This document shows positions 21,551 through 31,259 of a DNA stretch of 64,000 nucleotides, piece by piece (the stretch's first letter is position 1; the number at the start of each line of letters is the position of its first letter). Source of the DNA: Psychrobacter piscatorii. GTDB lineage: Bacteria; Pseudomonadota; Gammaproteobacteria; Pseudomonadales; Moraxellaceae. The stretch covers positions 1 through 64,000 of the forward strand of contig NZ_CAJHAR010000011.1 in the NCBI RefSeq assembly GCF_904846415.1, written 5' to 3'. The position numbers and the translations under genes were made by a program. The notes beneath the pieces were generated by a model. It saw only the letters and a program-made list of their open reading frames with translations, was not told the DNA's origin and made no database searches.

Positions 21551-21579
21551 ATTATAATAAAAAAAAGCTGGCAATGCAA
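21551..21579 (-). promoter_or_regulatory. Candidate rpoB promoter overlapping the rplL terminator
   Basis: On the minus strand, TTGCAT (21579-21574) and a perfect TATAAT (21556-21551) are separated by exactly 17 bp. The -35 lies in the loop and descending arm of the rplL terminator, the spacer holds its U-tract, and the -10 follows immediately. If active it would restart transcription toward rpoB just after termination. Confidence 0.45.
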
Positions 21580-21598
21580 GGCATTACCAGCTTTTTTT
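21559..21598 (-). terminator. Strong intrinsic terminator after rplL
   Basis: A near-perfect 17-bp stem (21561-21577 with 21581-21597, one G-U pair on the minus strand) closes a CTT loop and is followed by eight Us in the minus-strand RNA. It lies 17 bp past the rplL stop. A partial terminator at this place is known in E. coli, where it lowers rpoBC relative to L7/L12. Confidence 0.88.
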
Positions 21599-21614
21599 CT
21601 GTACAGCGTTAAAC

Positions 21615-21986
21615 TTATTTTAGTTCAACAGTTGCACCAGCTTCTTCAAGTTTCTTTTTCAACTCTTCAGCTTCAGCTTTAGATGCGCCTTCTTTGATTG
21701 GAGCTGGAGCGCTTTCAACCAAATCTTTCGCTTCTTTTAGGCCAAGACCAGTTGCTTCACGTACGGCTTTAATTACGCCAACTTTCTTCTCGCCAAAGCT
21801 AGCAAGAACTACGTCAAACTCGTCTTTTTCTTCAGCAGCAGCAGCAGCAGGACCAGCAGCAGCAGGTGCAGCAGCAACAGCAGCTGTTACGCCGAATTTT
21901 TCTTCCATGTCGCTGATTAACTCAACGATATCCATTACTGACATTTCAGCGATTGCATTTAACACGTCATCTTTAGATAGTGCCAT
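21615..21986 (-). CDS. rplL: 50S ribosomal protein L7/L12
   Basis: Stalk protein of the large subunit, present as dimers on L10 and needed to recruit and activate translation GTPases. The N-terminal dimerisation domain (1-35) is followed by an Ala-rich hinge (about 36-52, [14 protein letters not shown]). The C-terminal factor-binding domain contains [20 protein letters not shown]. Length 123 aa, as expected. It lies 120 bp after rplJ and is followed at once by a strong terminator. Confidence 0.98.
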   Translation of the reverse strand: MALSKDDVLNAIAEMSVMDIVELISDMEEKFGVTAAVAAAPAAAGPAAAAAEEKDEFDVVLASFGEKKVGVIKAVREATGLGLKEAKDLVESAPAPIKEGASKAEAEELKKKLEEAGATVELK

Positions 21987-22106
21987 GAGAACTCTCCGTT
22001 ATCTGATAAAAATTAATTGATTCTAATATCGCTTTGATTGATTGCCGAATGTGGCAATAAAATTCAACCAAAATTAGCGATGTTAAAGTTACGTTAAAAC
22101 AAGCAA

Positions 22107-22634
22107 TTAAGCAGCTTCTTTTGCGTCTTTGATTGCCGCTACAGTGCGAACGAACTTGCCAGGAACAGCGTTCATAGTCTGGACAAGCTTGGTCACTGGT
22201 GCATTCATAGTAGCCATCAAGATAGAGATTGCTTCGTCGCGAGTTGGTAGCTTCGATACGCGCTCTAGCTCTTCTGGACCATAAACTTCACCACCGACTG
22301 ATACTAATTTGGTCTCTAAAGCTTTGTTATCTTTGCTAAAGTCGAAAACGACTCGTGCTGCAGATCCCAAATCTTCCATAGAGAAAGCCAAAAGTAGTGG
22401 ACCAGTCATACGGTCTGACATGCTCTCAAACTTAGTGCCTTCAAAAGCGCGTTTTGCTAGTGTATTTTTTACCACTTTCAAAACAACACCTTTATCACGA
22501 GCTTGTTCGCGAAGCTGAGTAAGCTTAGCAACACCAATTCCGTGATACTCGGCAGCTACTGCTGAGTAAGCATTAGCAGCAACTTCAGACACTTCAGCCA
22601 CAACTTGTTGTTTTTGCTCTAGCGTTAATGCCAT
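22107..22634 (-). CDS. rplJ: 50S ribosomal protein L10
   Basis: Base of the L7/L12 stalk: binds 23S rRNA near the L11 site and holds L12 dimers by its C-terminal helix. The N-terminus ALTLEQKQQVVAEV and the central KNTLAKRAFEGT are typical of the family. Length 175 aa. A Shine-Dalgarno-like AAAGGAG precedes the ATG at 22634. The 474-bp leader upstream holds a conserved-looking structured region probably bound by the L10-L12 complex as translational feedback. Confidence 0.97.
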   Translation of the reverse strand: MALTLEQKQQVVAEVSEVAANAYSAVAAEYHGIGVAKLTQLREQARDKGVVLKVVKNTLAKRAFEGTKFESMSDRMTGPLLLAFSMEDLGSAARVVFDFSKDNKALETKLVSVGGEVYGPEELERVSKLPTRDEAISILMATMNAPVTKLVQTMNAVPGKFVRTVAAIKDAKEAA

Positions 22635-22679
22635 AAGTTGACTCCTTTAATCTTATCAATCTGCTTATCATAAAAGCGC

Positions 22680-23035
22680 TAAAAATCGAAATTTTCGCAG
22701 GCTTAAATTTTAAGCTGGGACTGACTTGATACGACACATTACCAGCGGATTCAATTAATGAAAAAAGCATCTACTGGTAACGACTGATTACGGCACCGTT
22801 ATCAGAATGACGTTGAGTAATAGTTTGAAGGTTATATAAATAACCTTACCGCCCTATTCGCTCGTGTCTTAAACTGTGTGGGCCACCGTCTGCGTAGGAC
22901 AACTAAGATTTTCATCTGTCGTCGATTAACAAAAGTGACTCAGTATCATATTTAACCATTCGAAAATTGCTATCTATGACGCTAAACCACTCTCTACCTA
23001 CGGTCTTAGACAGCGTAGCAAATACTACGCTGACC
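22680..23035 (-). ncRNA. Probable L10 (rplJ) autoregulatory leader
   Basis: This leader on the rplJ transcript contains several stems: CAGCGTAG/CTACGCTG (23011-23018 with 23025-23032, 6-nt loop) and AAGGTTAT/ATAACCTT (22828-22835 with 22840-22847). Between them, around 22870-22910, lies a GC-richer block reading GTCCTACGCAGACGGTGGCC on the minus strand, which looks like a conserved RNA core. In E. coli the L10-L12 complex binds the rplJ leader to repress translation. Assignment rests on position and structure, not on a covariance search. Confidence 0.55.
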
Positions 23036-23067
23036 TAATTTTTAAATATAGTGTGTGCTCATCATTC

Positions 23068-23090
23068 AAAATACTTGAAGTTCAAGTACT
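23068..23090 (-). other. Hairpin downstream of rplA
   Basis: On the minus strand TACTTGA-ACT-TCAAGTA forms a 7-bp stem followed by ATTTTG, 20 bp after the rplA stop. The U-tract is too short for confident termination. It may be a leaky attenuator or 3'-end stabiliser between rplKA and rplJL. Confidence 0.4.
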
Positions 23091-23108
23091 CAAAAATAGA
23101 GACTTTAA

Positions 23109-23810
23109 TTATTTTGCAGTACGATAAGGAACAGCGTCGATCGTTAGACCAGGGCCCATCGTGCTAGACAAGGTAATTTTCTTAATGAAAGTACCTTTAG
23201 AAGTAGCAGGCTTAGCACGCTTTAGATCAGAAAGAATCGCTTGCGCGTTTTGCTCGATTTGATCAGCAGTGAAACCAACTTGGCCGATAGTTGCATGGAT
23301 GATACCAGCTTTATCAACACGGTACTGTGCTTGACCTGCTTTCGCGTTAGTCACAGCTTCAGCAACGTTTGGCGTTACCGTACCAACTTTTGGGTTAGGC
23401 ATTAGGCCACGTGGACCTAGGATTGTACCTAACTGACCAACAACACGCATAGCATCTGGAGCTGCGATAACAACATCAAAGTCCATGTTACCGGCTTTGA
23501 TTTCTTCTGCTAGGTCTTCAAAACCAACGATGTCTGCACCAGCTTCTTTAGCGGCTTCAGCAGCAGCGCCTTGAGCAAATACAGCAACACGTTTGGTTTT
23601 ACCAGTACCAGCAGGTAGGTTAGTTGCACCACGAACCACTTGATCAGATTTACGTGGGTCAACACCCAAGTTTACTGCGATATCAATAGACTCTTTGAAT
23701 TTTAGCGCTGGCAAATCGTTTAGGATTTGAACCGCTTCTTCAATAGTGTACTGTTTTTCGTTATCAATACGGCTTTGAATTTCTTTTTGACGTTTGGTTA
23801 GCTTAGACAT
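23109..23810 (-). CDS. rplA: 50S ribosomal protein L1
   Basis: Forms the mobile L1 stalk at the ribosomal E site and represses its own operon by binding the rplK leader mRNA in E. coli. The family segments [20 protein letters not shown] and [15 protein letters not shown] are present. Length 233 aa, standard. Its ATG overlaps the rplK stop by one base (TAATG), consistent with coupled translation of L11 and L1. Confidence 0.98.
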   Translation of the reverse strand: MSKLTKRQKEIQSRIDNEKQYTIEEAVQILNDLPALKFKESIDIAVNLGVDPRKSDQVVRGATNLPAGTGKTKRVAVFAQGAAAEAAKEAGADIVGFEDLAEEIKAGNMDFDVVIAAPDAMRVVGQLGTILGPRGLMPNPKVGTVTPNVAEAVTNAKAGQAQYRVDKAGIIHATIGQVGFTADQIEQNAQAILSDLKRAKPATSKGTFIKKITLSSTMGPGLTIDAVPYRTAK

Positions 23811-24241
23811 TATACACCCTCCACGGTAATACCCATTGAACGTGCAGTACCAGCGATGGTACGAACAGCAGCGTCAAGATCAGCTGCAGTTAAGTCTGCA
23901 TTCTTAGTCTTAACGATTTCTTCTAGTTGTGCACGGTCAACTTTACCAACTTTAGCAGTGTTCGGTGTACCTGAACCTTTAGCAATACCAGCAGCTTTAC
24001 GTAGTAAGTACGCAGCTGGTGGTGACTTCATGATGAAGGTAAAAGATTTGTCGCTGTATACCGTGATCTCAGTTGGGATCGGTAGACCTGGCTCTTGGCC
24101 TGAGGTCGCAGCGTTAAATTCTTTACAGAACGCCATAATGTTCACGCCTTTTTGACCCAAAGCTGGACCAATAGGTGGTGAAGGATTTGCTTTGCCTGCA
24201 GGCACTTGCAGTTTGATGTAACCATCAATCTTCTTAGCCAT
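23810..24241 (-). CDS. rplK: 50S ribosomal protein L11
   Basis: Binds the GTPase-associated centre of 23S rRNA and is required for stringent-response sensing by RelA. The N-terminal [20 protein letters not shown] and C-terminal [13 protein letters not shown] are diagnostic. Length 143 aa. It is 90 bp downstream of nusG and translationally overlapped by rplA. Confidence 0.98.
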   Translation of the reverse strand: MAKKIDGYIKLQVPAGKANPSPPIGPALGQKGVNIMAFCKEFNAATSGQEPGLPIPTEITVYSDKSFTFIMKSPPAAYLLRKAAGIAKGSGTPNTAKVGKVDRAQLEEIVKTKNADLTAADLDAAVRTIAGTARSMGITVEGV

Positions 24242-24331
24242 GATACTCTCCTAAATGGGTGATAGCGCCAAATCAATGTGGTATATACCTAATTGACTAA
24301 CAGCTCCCCGGTTGATGAACTTTTTGCTGAT

Positions 24332-24862
24332 TTAGTCTAGTTTTTCAACTTTACTAAACTCAAGCTCAACCTGTGTAGGTCGATTAAATACGTTTACCGT
24401 TAGATGTAGTTTAGACTTCTCATAATCCACTTTTTCTACCAACCCTTTAAAGTCAGTGAATGGACCATCAATAACCAACAATTCTTCGCCTGGCTCAAAT
24501 AGTGTTTTAGGACGTGGGTCAGTTTCAGTCTGGTTCAAACGGTTTAAGATACGATCAGCTTCTACTTGCGTAATTGGCGCAGGCATCTCAGGCGTACCAC
24601 CGATAAAGCCCATAATACGCGGACAGTCTTTTACGATGTGCCAAGTATTGTCGTTCATTTCCATCTGGATCAATACATATCCAGGAAAGAACTTACGCTC
24701 ACTCTTACGTTTTTTGCCGTCTTTCATTTCGACGACTTCTTCAGTAGGCACCAATACATCACCGAACGACTCAGTAAAGTCACTACGGTTAATACGATCA
24801 GTTAATGAACGTTGTACTTGTTTTTCATATCCTGAAAACGCTTGGACAATATACCAACGCAT
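24332..24862 (-). CDS. nusG: Transcription termination/antitermination protein NusG
   Basis: Elongation factor that binds RNA polymerase beta' through its N-terminal NGN domain (starting [16 protein letters not shown]). Its C-terminal KOW domain (about 125-176, with [19 protein letters not shown]) binds Rho or S10. Length 176 aa. It sits in the conserved secE-nusG-rplK order, 71 bp after secE. Confidence 0.97.
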   Translation of the reverse strand: MRWYIVQAFSGYEKQVQRSLTDRINRSDFTESFGDVLVPTEEVVEMKDGKKRKSERKFFPGYVLIQMEMNDNTWHIVKDCPRIMGFIGGTPEMPAPITQVEADRILNRLNQTETDPRPKTLFEPGEELLVIDGPFTDFKGLVEKVDYEKSKLHLTVNVFNRPTQVELEFSKVEKLD

Positions 24863-24933
24863 ATCACGCTCCTGATCATTATAAATAAGTTGTTAAAAGT
24901 AAATATCTCGCCAATAATCACTAATACGTGCTA

Positions 24934-25419
24934 TTAACCGATAAAGATACCAACAAACCAATTAAAAAAGTTATCCAATAACCAAATAAAGAACCCAGCA
25001 ATCGCAATCACAACAATAACTTGCCATGTGTATTGAAAGGTTTCGTCTTTACCTGGCCATGTTACTCGGCGAAGCTCAACACCTGCGTCTCTTAATAATA
25101 TTTTAAAAGCACGGCCTTGATGCGTCATTGCCAAGCAAATTAATGCAAATACAATAAGTGCGACAATGATACCAATACGTACCCAGACGTCGTTGGCTGG
25201 TTGCCAATAGCCTGGTAAATATTGATTAACTAGAGTCGCACCGATCAAAACAATTGCGGCAAGTAGCCACAAAATCAAATCTTTGATTGAGCCAGTCTTA
25301 GCAACTTCAACAGCAGAAGTACCGTTCGCTGAGATGTGCTTATCTTTAGACAGCATTCCACCAGCAACCGCCTTGGCATCAGATAACTTAGTCTCGAGGT
25401 TATCTTGATTATTGCTCAT
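24934..25419 (-). CDS. secE: Preprotein translocase subunit SecE
   Basis: Essential membrane subunit that clamps SecY in the protein-export channel. Three predicted helices are visible at about 48-70, 80-101 and 130-160; the last carries the conserved SecE core preceded by VELRRVTWPGKDE. At 161 aa it is longer than the 127-aa E. coli protein because of a roughly 45-residue polar N-terminal extension. The gene lies 51 bp after tRNA-Trp and before nusG, the usual gammaproteobacterial order. Confidence 0.95.
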   Translation of the reverse strand: MSNNQDNLETKLSDAKAVAGGMLSKDKHISANGTSAVEVAKTGSIKDLILWLLAAIVLIGATLVNQYLPGYWQPANDVWVRIGIIVALIVFALICLAMTHQGRAFKILLRDAGVELRRVTWPGKDETFQYTWQVIVVIAIAGFFIWLLDNFFNWFVGIFIG

Positions 25420-25470
25420 AAAGAACTCGCTTCGGAGATGGTGGGGTACAACAAAGATGAGATAAGAAGA

Positions 25471-25546
25471 TGGCAGGCGATGTAGGACTCGAACCTACAA
25501 CCCTCGGTTTTGGAGACCGATGCTCTACCAATTGAGCCAATCGCCT
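25471..25546 (-). tRNA. trnW: tRNA-Trp (anticodon CCA)
   Basis: Reading the minus strand, AGGCGAT pairs with ATCGCCT as acceptor stem. The anticodon arm shows the loop CTCCAAA giving anticodon CCA. The T-arm has GGTTCGAGTCC. The 3' CCA is encoded (TGG at 25471-25473) after discriminator G. A single tRNA-Trp between tuf and secE is the conserved location in related bacteria. Confidence 0.97.
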
Positions 25547-25564
25547 ATGGGTGTAAAGGACAGC

Positions 25565-25592
25565 ATTATACAATATTTAGCATAGAATGCAA
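25565..25592 (-). promoter_or_regulatory. Promoter for tRNA-Trp-secE-nusG
   Basis: On the minus strand TTGCAT (25592-25587), a 16-bp spacer and TATAAT (25570-25565) end 18 bp before the mature tRNA 5' end. This places the start just ahead of the tRNA and suggests tRNA, secE and nusG are one transcript. Confidence 0.75.
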
Positions 25593-25830
25593 GCCTTTGG
25601 CGGTAAAATTGTTAATTTTTACCTGATATTGCATTTACCAAAAGTCACTATATTAATCATAGGCTTTCTCACTATGGTTTAGATTAACCATACACGTTAA
25701 ATGCAGCGCTAATATAGCAAGCTATGCGCCAAATTACAATACAGTATATTATAAATAAATGGCCAGTATCAAAAGAACCATTTTACCAAAGCTTAGATCT
25801 AATTGTGCAAACACCTCTATTTCAACACCC
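25593..25830. other. AT-rich spacer between tuf terminator and tRNA promoter
   Basis: No gene, RNA or convincing repeat is visible in this part of the 355-bp gap between tRNA-Trp and tuf beyond the promoter and terminator listed separately. Confidence 0.6.
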
Positions 25831-25865
25831 AAAAAAAAGCCACCCTAGATAGGATGGCTCTTTTA
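25831..25865 (-). terminator. Intrinsic terminator after tuf
   Basis: On the minus strand AGCCATCCT pairs with AGGGTGGCT (one U-G pair) across a short loop and is followed by a run of eight Us, 36 bp past the tuf stop. It separates the str operon from the tRNA-Trp-secE unit. Confidence 0.88.
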
Positions 25866-25901
25866 TGACTAATTCATAAGCTCATTGCTGAGACTGATTG
25901 A

Positions 25902-27092
25902 TTAGTTCAATACGTTAGCAACAACACCAGCGCCTACAGTACGGCCGCCTTCACGAATTGCGAAGCGAAGACCTTTGTCCATAGCGATTGGGTGGATAAG
26001 CTCTACGCCCATCTCAACGTTGTCACCAGGCATGACCATTTCAGTACCGTCTTGTAATTGGATTGCGCCAGTTACGTCAGTGGTACGGAAGTAGAACTGT
26101 GGACGATAGCCGTTTAGGAATGGTGTGTGACGACCACCCTCTTCTTTTGACAGTACGTATACTTCTGCGTCAAATTTGGTGTGAGGCGTGATTGAACCTG
26201 GCTTAGCTAGTACTTGGCCACGTTGTACGTCTTCACGCTTAGTACCACGTAGTAGTACGCCACAGTTTTCGCCTGCACGACCTTCGTCAAGCAGTTTACG
26301 GAACATCTCTACACCAGTACAGGTGGTTTTTTGAGTGTCACGGATACCAACGATTTCGATTTCGTCACCAACTTTTACGATACCAGATTCAACACGGCCG
26401 GTTACTACGGTACCACGACCTGAGATTGAGAATACGTCTTCGATTGGCATTAGGAATGCTTTGTCAACGTCACGCTCTGGCTCTGGGATGTAGGTGTCTA
26501 GTACGCCTAGTAGTTCTACAACGGCTGGTTGGCCGTATTTTTCTTGTGAGCCTTTTAGGGCTTCAGTAGCAGAACCGTGGATGATTGGGGTGTCATCACC
26601 TGGGAAGTCATAGTCGTTCAATAGTTCGCGAACTTCCATTTCTACTAGCTCAAGTAGTTCTTCGTCATCTACCATGTCACATTTGTTCATGAATACGATG
26701 ATGTATGGTACGCCAACCTGACGTGACAACAAGATGTGCTCACGAGTCTGTGGCATAGGGCCGTCAGTTGCTGATACAACTAGGATTGCGCCGTCCATCT
26801 GGGCTGCACCGGTGATCATGTTTTTAACATAATCGGCGTGACCTGGGCAATCTACGTGTGCATAGTGACGGCTGTCTGTGTCATATTCTACGTGTGAGGT
26901 GTTGATGGTGATACCACGTGCTTTTTCTTCTGGTGCTGAGTCAATAGACGCGTAGTCTTTGGCTTCGCCACCAGAGGTGATTGCAGCTACGGTTGCGATT
27001 GCAGCGGTAAGGGTGGTTTTACCATGGTCAACGTGTCCGATGGTACCGACGTTGACGTGTGGCTTGCTACGTTCAAACTTGGCCTTTGCCAT
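25902..27092 (-). CDS. tuf: Elongation factor Tu
   Basis: GTPase that delivers aminoacyl-tRNA to the ribosome. G1 GHVDHGKT, G3 DCPGHADY and G4 NKCD are all intact, followed by the two beta-barrel domains. Length 396 aa. It is the only tuf copy in the window; many gammaproteobacteria carry a second. It has its own promoter-like element in the 223-bp gap after fusA, which would let it be expressed above the rest of the str operon. Confidence 0.98.
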   Translation of the reverse strand: MAKAKFERSKPHVNVGTIGHVDHGKTTLTAAIATVAAITSGGEAKDYASIDSAPEEKARGITINTSHVEYDTDSRHYAHVDCPGHADYVKNMITGAAQMDGAILVVSATDGPMPQTREHILLSRQVGVPYIIVFMNKCDMVDDEELLELVEMEVRELLNDYDFPGDDTPIIHGSATEALKGSQEKYGQPAVVELLGVLDTYIPEPERDVDKAFLMPIEDVFSISGRGTVVTGRVESGIVKVGDEIEIVGIRDTQKTTCTGVEMFRKLLDEGRAGENCGVLLRGTKREDVQRGQVLAKPGSITPHTKFDAEVYVLSKEEGGRHTPFLNGYRPQFYFRTTDVTGAIQLQDGTEMVMPGDNVEMGVELIHPIAMDKGLRFAIREGGRTVGAGVVANVLN

Positions 27093-27207
27093 GGGTATTT
27101 CCTCTTTTTTTTGGTTCCAAGGCTTAATTCATATAAATATGACAATTAAGACAATCTTGGTCACCTTAAGATAATTGTTAAAAGGTCGCACATACTAATG
27201 TGCAGAT

Positions 27208-27235
27208 ATTATAAGAAAATTGCGACCAATAACAA
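27208..27235 (-). promoter_or_regulatory. Promoter for tuf within the str operon
   Basis: On the minus strand TTGTTA (27235-27230), a 16-bp spacer and a perfect TATAAT (27213-27208) lie about 115 bp ahead of the tuf ATG. The -35 region is one copy of a direct repeat of ACTTGTTA spaced 12 bp apart. Confidence 0.6.
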
Positions 27236-27315
27236 GTCTTTTAACAAGTTATTGGCCTATTCTTTAGTGACAATACACAGAGATACTCTATATTGCCACC
27301 TTCAGTAAGTTTTAT

Positions 27316-29442
27316 TTACTCGTCATCATCTTTAGAATTGAACTTAGAGATGATTTCAGCAGCAACTGATTTTGGAATTTCAGCGTACTTTTGGAATTCC
27401 ATTGAGTAAGTTGCACGGCCTTGTGACATAGAGCGCATTTGAGTGGCATAGCCAAACATTTCCGCTAATGGTACTTCAGCACGAATCTGTTTAGTACCGC
27501 CAGGTAAATCTTCCATACCCTGTACCAAACCACGACGACGGTTAAGATCGCCCATGATATCGCCCATGTAGTCTTCAGGTGTTTCAACTTCTACTTTCAT
27601 GACTGGCTCAAGTAGTGCTGGGTCAGCAGCTAGGAAACCTTTTCTGAAGGCCATAGAACCGGCCATTTTGAACGACAATTCATCAGAATCGACGTCATGG
27701 TAAGAACCATCATACAAGGTGGCTTTTACGCCAACAACTGGGTAGCCAGCAAGTACGCCGTTTTTCATGCGCTCTTGGATACCTTTATCAACAGCACCGT
27801 GGAATTCTTTTGGTACCGTACCACCAACAACTTCTTCAGCGAATTCATATTCAGTGTCGCCAGCTGGATCAAGTGGCTCAAGACGTAGCCAAACGTGACC
27901 AAACTTACCACGACCACCAGTCTGACGTACGAATTTACCTTCTTGTTCAACCGTGTTACGAATCGTCTCACGATAAGCAACCTGCGGCGCACCGATGTTG
28001 GCTTCAACGTTAAACTCACGCTTCATACGGTCAACAAGAATCTCTAGATGTAGCTCACCCATACCACTGATGATCGTCTGACCAGACTCTTCGTCAGTGT
28101 GTACACGGAACGATGGATCTTCTTTTGCCAAACGGCCAAGAGCGATAGACATTTTTTCTTGGTCAGCTTTGGTTTTTGGCTCGACAGCTAGAGAGATAAC
28201 TGGATCTGGGAACTCCATACGCTCAAGCGTGATCACATTGTCTTCGTCACATAGTGTATCACCAGTAGTCACATCTTTCATGCCGACTAAAGCTGCGATA
28301 TCACCAGTACGAATTTCTGCAAGCTCTTCTTGAGAGTTTGCCATCATCTGTACGATACGACCAACACGCTCACGCTTCATTTTAACTGGGTTATAAACAC
28401 TGCTACCCTGCTTCATGACACCAGAATAAACACGTACGAAGGTTAAGTTACCAACGAACTTGTCGTTCATGATTTTGAACGCTAGTGCTGAGAAAGGTGC
28501 TTCATCTGATGCTTCACGGCTGCCTTCGCTTTCGTCTTTGTCATCAAGAATACCTTTAATAGCAGGTACGTCAATTGGTGCTGGTAGATACTGGATAACC
28601 GCATCTAGCATCTTTTGTACACCTTTGTTTTTAAAGGCAGTACCACAAAGAAGTGGGATGATTTCGTTATCGATAGTCAACTGACGAATAGCACTGTGGA
28701 TCTGGTCTACAGTCAATTCACCGTTTTCTAGATATTCGTTCATCAACTCTTCGTTGGCTTCAGCAGCGCTTTCTACAAGATATTCACGGTATTCTGCTGC
28801 TTTGTCTTGTAGTTCAGTTGGGATATCACGCTCATCATACTGCATACCTTGAGACGCTTCGTCCCAATAGATAGCTTTCATGGTCACTAGATCAACAACG
28901 CCTTCGAAGTCATCTTCTTTCCCAATTGGAATAACCAATGGTACTGGCTTGCCGCCAAGACGGGTTTTGATCTGTTCGATCACACGATAGAAATCAGCAC
29001 CAACACGGTCCATTTTATTTACAAACGCAAGACGTGGTACTTTGTATTTGTTCGCCTGACGCCATACGGTCTCAGACTGTGGCTGAACGCCGCCTACTGC
29101 ACAGTAAACCATGCAAGCGCCATCAAGTACACGCATAGAACGTTCAACTTCGATCGTGAAGTCAACGTGACCTGGGGTATCGATGATGTTAATGCGGTGT
29201 TCGTCAAACTGTTTAGCCATACCTGACCAAAAACAAGTTGTTGCTGCTGAGGTAATAGTAATACCACGCTCTTGTTCTTGCTCCATCCAGTCCATAGTGG
29301 CTGCGCCATCATGTACTTCGCCAATTTTGTGGCTAACACCGGTATAGAATAAAACACGCTCAGTAGTGGTCGTTTTACCAGCATCGATGTGCGCTGAAAT
29401 ACCAATATTGCGATAGCGTTTTAGGGGAGTTTTACGAGCCAT
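27316..29442 (-). CDS. fusA: Elongation factor G
   Basis: GTPase that drives translocation and, with RRF, ribosome recycling. G1 [13 protein letters not shown]3 DTPGHVD and G4 NKMD are visible, followed by domains II-V. Length 708 aa, normal. It is the third gene of the str operon, with a larger-than-usual 351-bp gap after rpsG. Confidence 0.98.
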   Translation of the reverse strand: MARKTPLKRYRNIGISAHIDAGKTTTTERVLFYTGVSHKIGEVHDGAATMDWMEQEQERGITITSAATTCFWSGMAKQFDEHRINIIDTPGHVDFTIEVERSMRVLDGACMVYCAVGGVQPQSETVWRQANKYKVPRLAFVNKMDRVGADFYRVIEQIKTRLGGKPVPLVIPIGKEDDFEGVVDLVTMKAIYWDEASQGMQYDERDIPTELQDKAAEYREYLVESAAEANEELMNEYLENGELTVDQIHSAIRQLTIDNEIIPLLCGTAFKNKGVQKMLDAVIQYLPAPIDVPAIKGILDDKDESEGSREASDEAPFSALAFKIMNDKFVGNLTFVRVYSGVMKQGSSVYNPVKMKRERVGRIVQMMANSQEELAEIRTGDIAALVGMKDVTTGDTLCDEDNVITLERMEFPDPVISLAVEPKTKADQEKMSIALGRLAKEDPSFRVHTDEESGQTIISGMGELHLEILVDRMKREFNVEANIGAPQVAYRETIRNTVEQEGKFVRQTGGRGKFGHVWLRLEPLDPAGDTEYEFAEEVVGGTVPKEFHGAVDKGIQERMKNGVLAGYPVVGVKATLYDGSYHDVDSDELSFKMAGSMAFRKGFLAADPALLEPVMKVEVETPEDYMGDIMGDLNRRRGLVQGMEDLPGGTKQIRAEVPLAEMFGYATQMRSMSQGRATYSMEFQKYAEIPKSVAAEIISKFNSKDDDE

Positions 29443-29793
29443 AGTGTTTTCCTAGGAAAAGTCGTGTATATAATAATGTATTGTGTCTCTACCTCATACT
29501 CTATGACAAAGCGTTCAGCTTCGTAATATTACTTACTGATTATTGAGCCTAATACGGACAAAAAAAGAGCAAATACTAAGAATAGTGTGGCATCAAATTT
29601 GGGATGTTCTCTAATGAAAGGATGAAAGTCATACTTGTTAAGAGAGACATCTGGATAGATGTCCGCCACCCCAGTCATTAATAAATAACATTTATATATG
29701 ACCGAATGATGATGGCGGCAATCAATAGAATAAACAACAATGTAAGATTAATGAGTATGAGCCACTAATCTCAAGCTACTGTTAAAAAGTAGC
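29443..29793 (-). other. Long rpsG-fusA intercistronic region
   Basis: No gene is visible. Two hairpins are: AGCTACT/AGTAGCT with a short loop directly after the rpsG stop (about 29774-29793), and GACATCT-GGAT-AGATGTC (29646-29663). Neither is followed by a U-tract on the minus strand. They may be mRNA processing or stability elements. E. coli has a much shorter spacer here. Confidence 0.5.
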
Positions 29794-30267
29794 TTAGAAA
29801 CGGTAATGAGAGAATGCTTTGTTAGCATCTGCCATGCGGTGAACTTCATCACGCTTTTTCATAGCAGCGCCTTTGCCATCAGCAGCATCATTCAATTCGC
29901 CAGCTAAACGCAAAGCCATTGATTTTTCAGAACGCTTAGCAGCAGCTTCAGCTAACCAACGCATAGCCAAGGCAGTACGACGGGAGGGGCGTACTTCCAT
30001 TGGTACTTGATAGGTTGCACCGCCAACGCGGCGAGCTTTTACTTCTACCATTGGGCGTACGTTTTCAAGCACTTCTTCGAAGAAAGATACTGGATCTTCA
30101 ACTTTACGCTTCTCACTTACTGTCTCAAGTGCACCGTAAACGATACGCTCAGCAGTAGATTTTTTACCATCACTCATTACATGGTTGATGAATTTTGCAA
30201 CAGTTTGGCTACCAAATTTAGGATCCGGTAGGATCTCACGGGCAGCAACGACGCGACGTCTTGGCAT
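29794..30267 (-). CDS. rpsG: 30S ribosomal protein S7
   Basis: Primary 16S rRNA-binding protein that nucleates assembly of the 30S head; in E. coli it represses the str operon by binding the rpsL-rpsG spacer. It opens with [20 protein letters not shown] and contains [11 protein letters not shown] and ALAMRWL, all diagnostic. Length 157 aa. It lies 207 bp downstream of rpsL, a spacer long enough to hold an S7-binding structure, although I could not define one. Confidence 0.98.
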   Translation of the reverse strand: MPRRRVVAAREILPDPKFGSQTVAKFINHVMSDGKKSTAERIVYGALETVSEKRKVEDPVSFFEEVLENVRPMVEVKARRVGGATYQVPMEVRPSRRTALAMRWLAEAAAKRSEKSMALRLAGELNDAADGKGAAMKKRDEVHRMADANKAFSHYRF

Positions 30268-30474
30268 AATAAATTTCCTTATCTTCAGGAGTGTCTAACA
30301 TTCACAACATCGACTACTATCATTAAGATATAGCAGTGAGTTATCAGTTAGCCTTACTGCATGGTGGTATGTTTTAGAAGCAAATTACTGATATGATAAT
30401 AATATTACTGCTGACACCGAACCCATGCACAGTTATTGGGTAGTGCAGAAAGCTTATTTAATAACGTTTAGTTA

Positions 30475-30849
30475 TTAAACCTTAGGCTTCTTAGCACCGT
30501 ACTTAGAGCGACCTTGCTTACGGTCTTTAACGCCTGCGCAATCTAATGCACCGCGAACAGTGTGATAACGTACACCTGGTAGATCTTTTACACGACCACC
30601 ACGGATTAGAACAACACTGTGCTCTTGTAGGTTATGACCTTCGCCACCGATGTAGCTTGATACTTCATAGCCTGAAGTCAAACGTACACGACATACTTTA
30701 CGCATGGCAGAGTTAGGTTTTTTTGGCGTGGTAGTATATACACGAGTACATACACCGCGACGCTGTGGGCACGCTTCCAACGCAGGAACTTTTGACTTTT
30801 CCTTGATGGTTTTGCGACCTTTACGAATCAATTGGTTAGTTGTTGCCAT
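30475..30849 (-). CDS. rpsL: 30S ribosomal protein S12
   Basis: Decoding-centre protein and site of streptomycin-resistance changes. The loop [16 protein letters not shown] has the wild-type lysine, and [14 protein letters not shown] and SKYGAKKPK termini are typical. I start at 30849 ([11 protein letters not shown]), giving the family-standard 124 aa with GAGAAGGA upstream; a longer reading to 30894 would run into the leader hairpin. First gene of the str operon, behind a consensus promoter and a terminator-like leader structure. Confidence 0.98.
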   Translation of the reverse strand: MATTNQLIRKGRKTIKEKSKVPALEACPQRRGVCTRVYTTTPKKPNSAMRKVCRVRLTSGYEVSSYIGGEGHNLQEHSVVLIRGGRVKDLPGVRYHTVRGALDCAGVKDRKQGRSKYGAKKPKV

Positions 30850-30875
30850 AAGGCATCCTTCTCCCGTTTGGTATA

Positions 30876-30942
30876 AAACAAAAAAATGGGCCAATGCACC
30901 ATCTATCTGACAGTAATTGCAGATTTCGGGGCACCCATTTTT
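30876..30942 (-). terminator. Terminator-like hairpin in the rpsL leader (candidate attenuator)
   Basis: In the minus-strand RNA, AAAAATGGG (30942-30934) pairs with CCCATTTTT (30890-30882). Inside are TGCCCC with GGTGCA (one mismatch) and ATCTG with CAGAT (30924-30920 with 30909-30905). A U-rich run with a single G (TTTTTTTGTTTT) follows. It lies between the rpsL promoter and start codon, so it could stop transcripts before the str operon. Confidence 0.65.
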
Positions 30943-30952
30943 AGGACAGTGT

Positions 30953-30981
30953 ATTATAAAGAGTTGTTGCTGCTATTTCAA
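30953..30981 (-). promoter_or_regulatory. Consensus sigma70 promoter for rpsL (str operon)
   Basis: On the minus strand TTGAAA (30981-30976), a 17-bp spacer and a perfect TATAAT (30958-30953). Transcription would begin near 30946, giving a leader of about 95 nt before the rpsL ATG. Confidence 0.85.
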
Positions 30982-31259
30982 CCACTTATGAATGGTTTTG
31001 CTTTACAACATTTGATAGATATGCATTCAACCTCGCATTGTATCACTTTATAACTTTTTCGCCGAAAAATAGCGTGATAAATAAAGTAAACAAGACAAGC
31101 TCAAGCATCATTAAGAAGAGATATTCGAATATAAATGCTACTTGATAGTAACTAAGTGGTGGTATTTATCCTAATTTTCAAGTCACTCTACTCAATCAGA
31201 CCAAGATAAATACCATTGTGCTTATTAATATACAACCCAACTAGCAAATAATATGTCTA

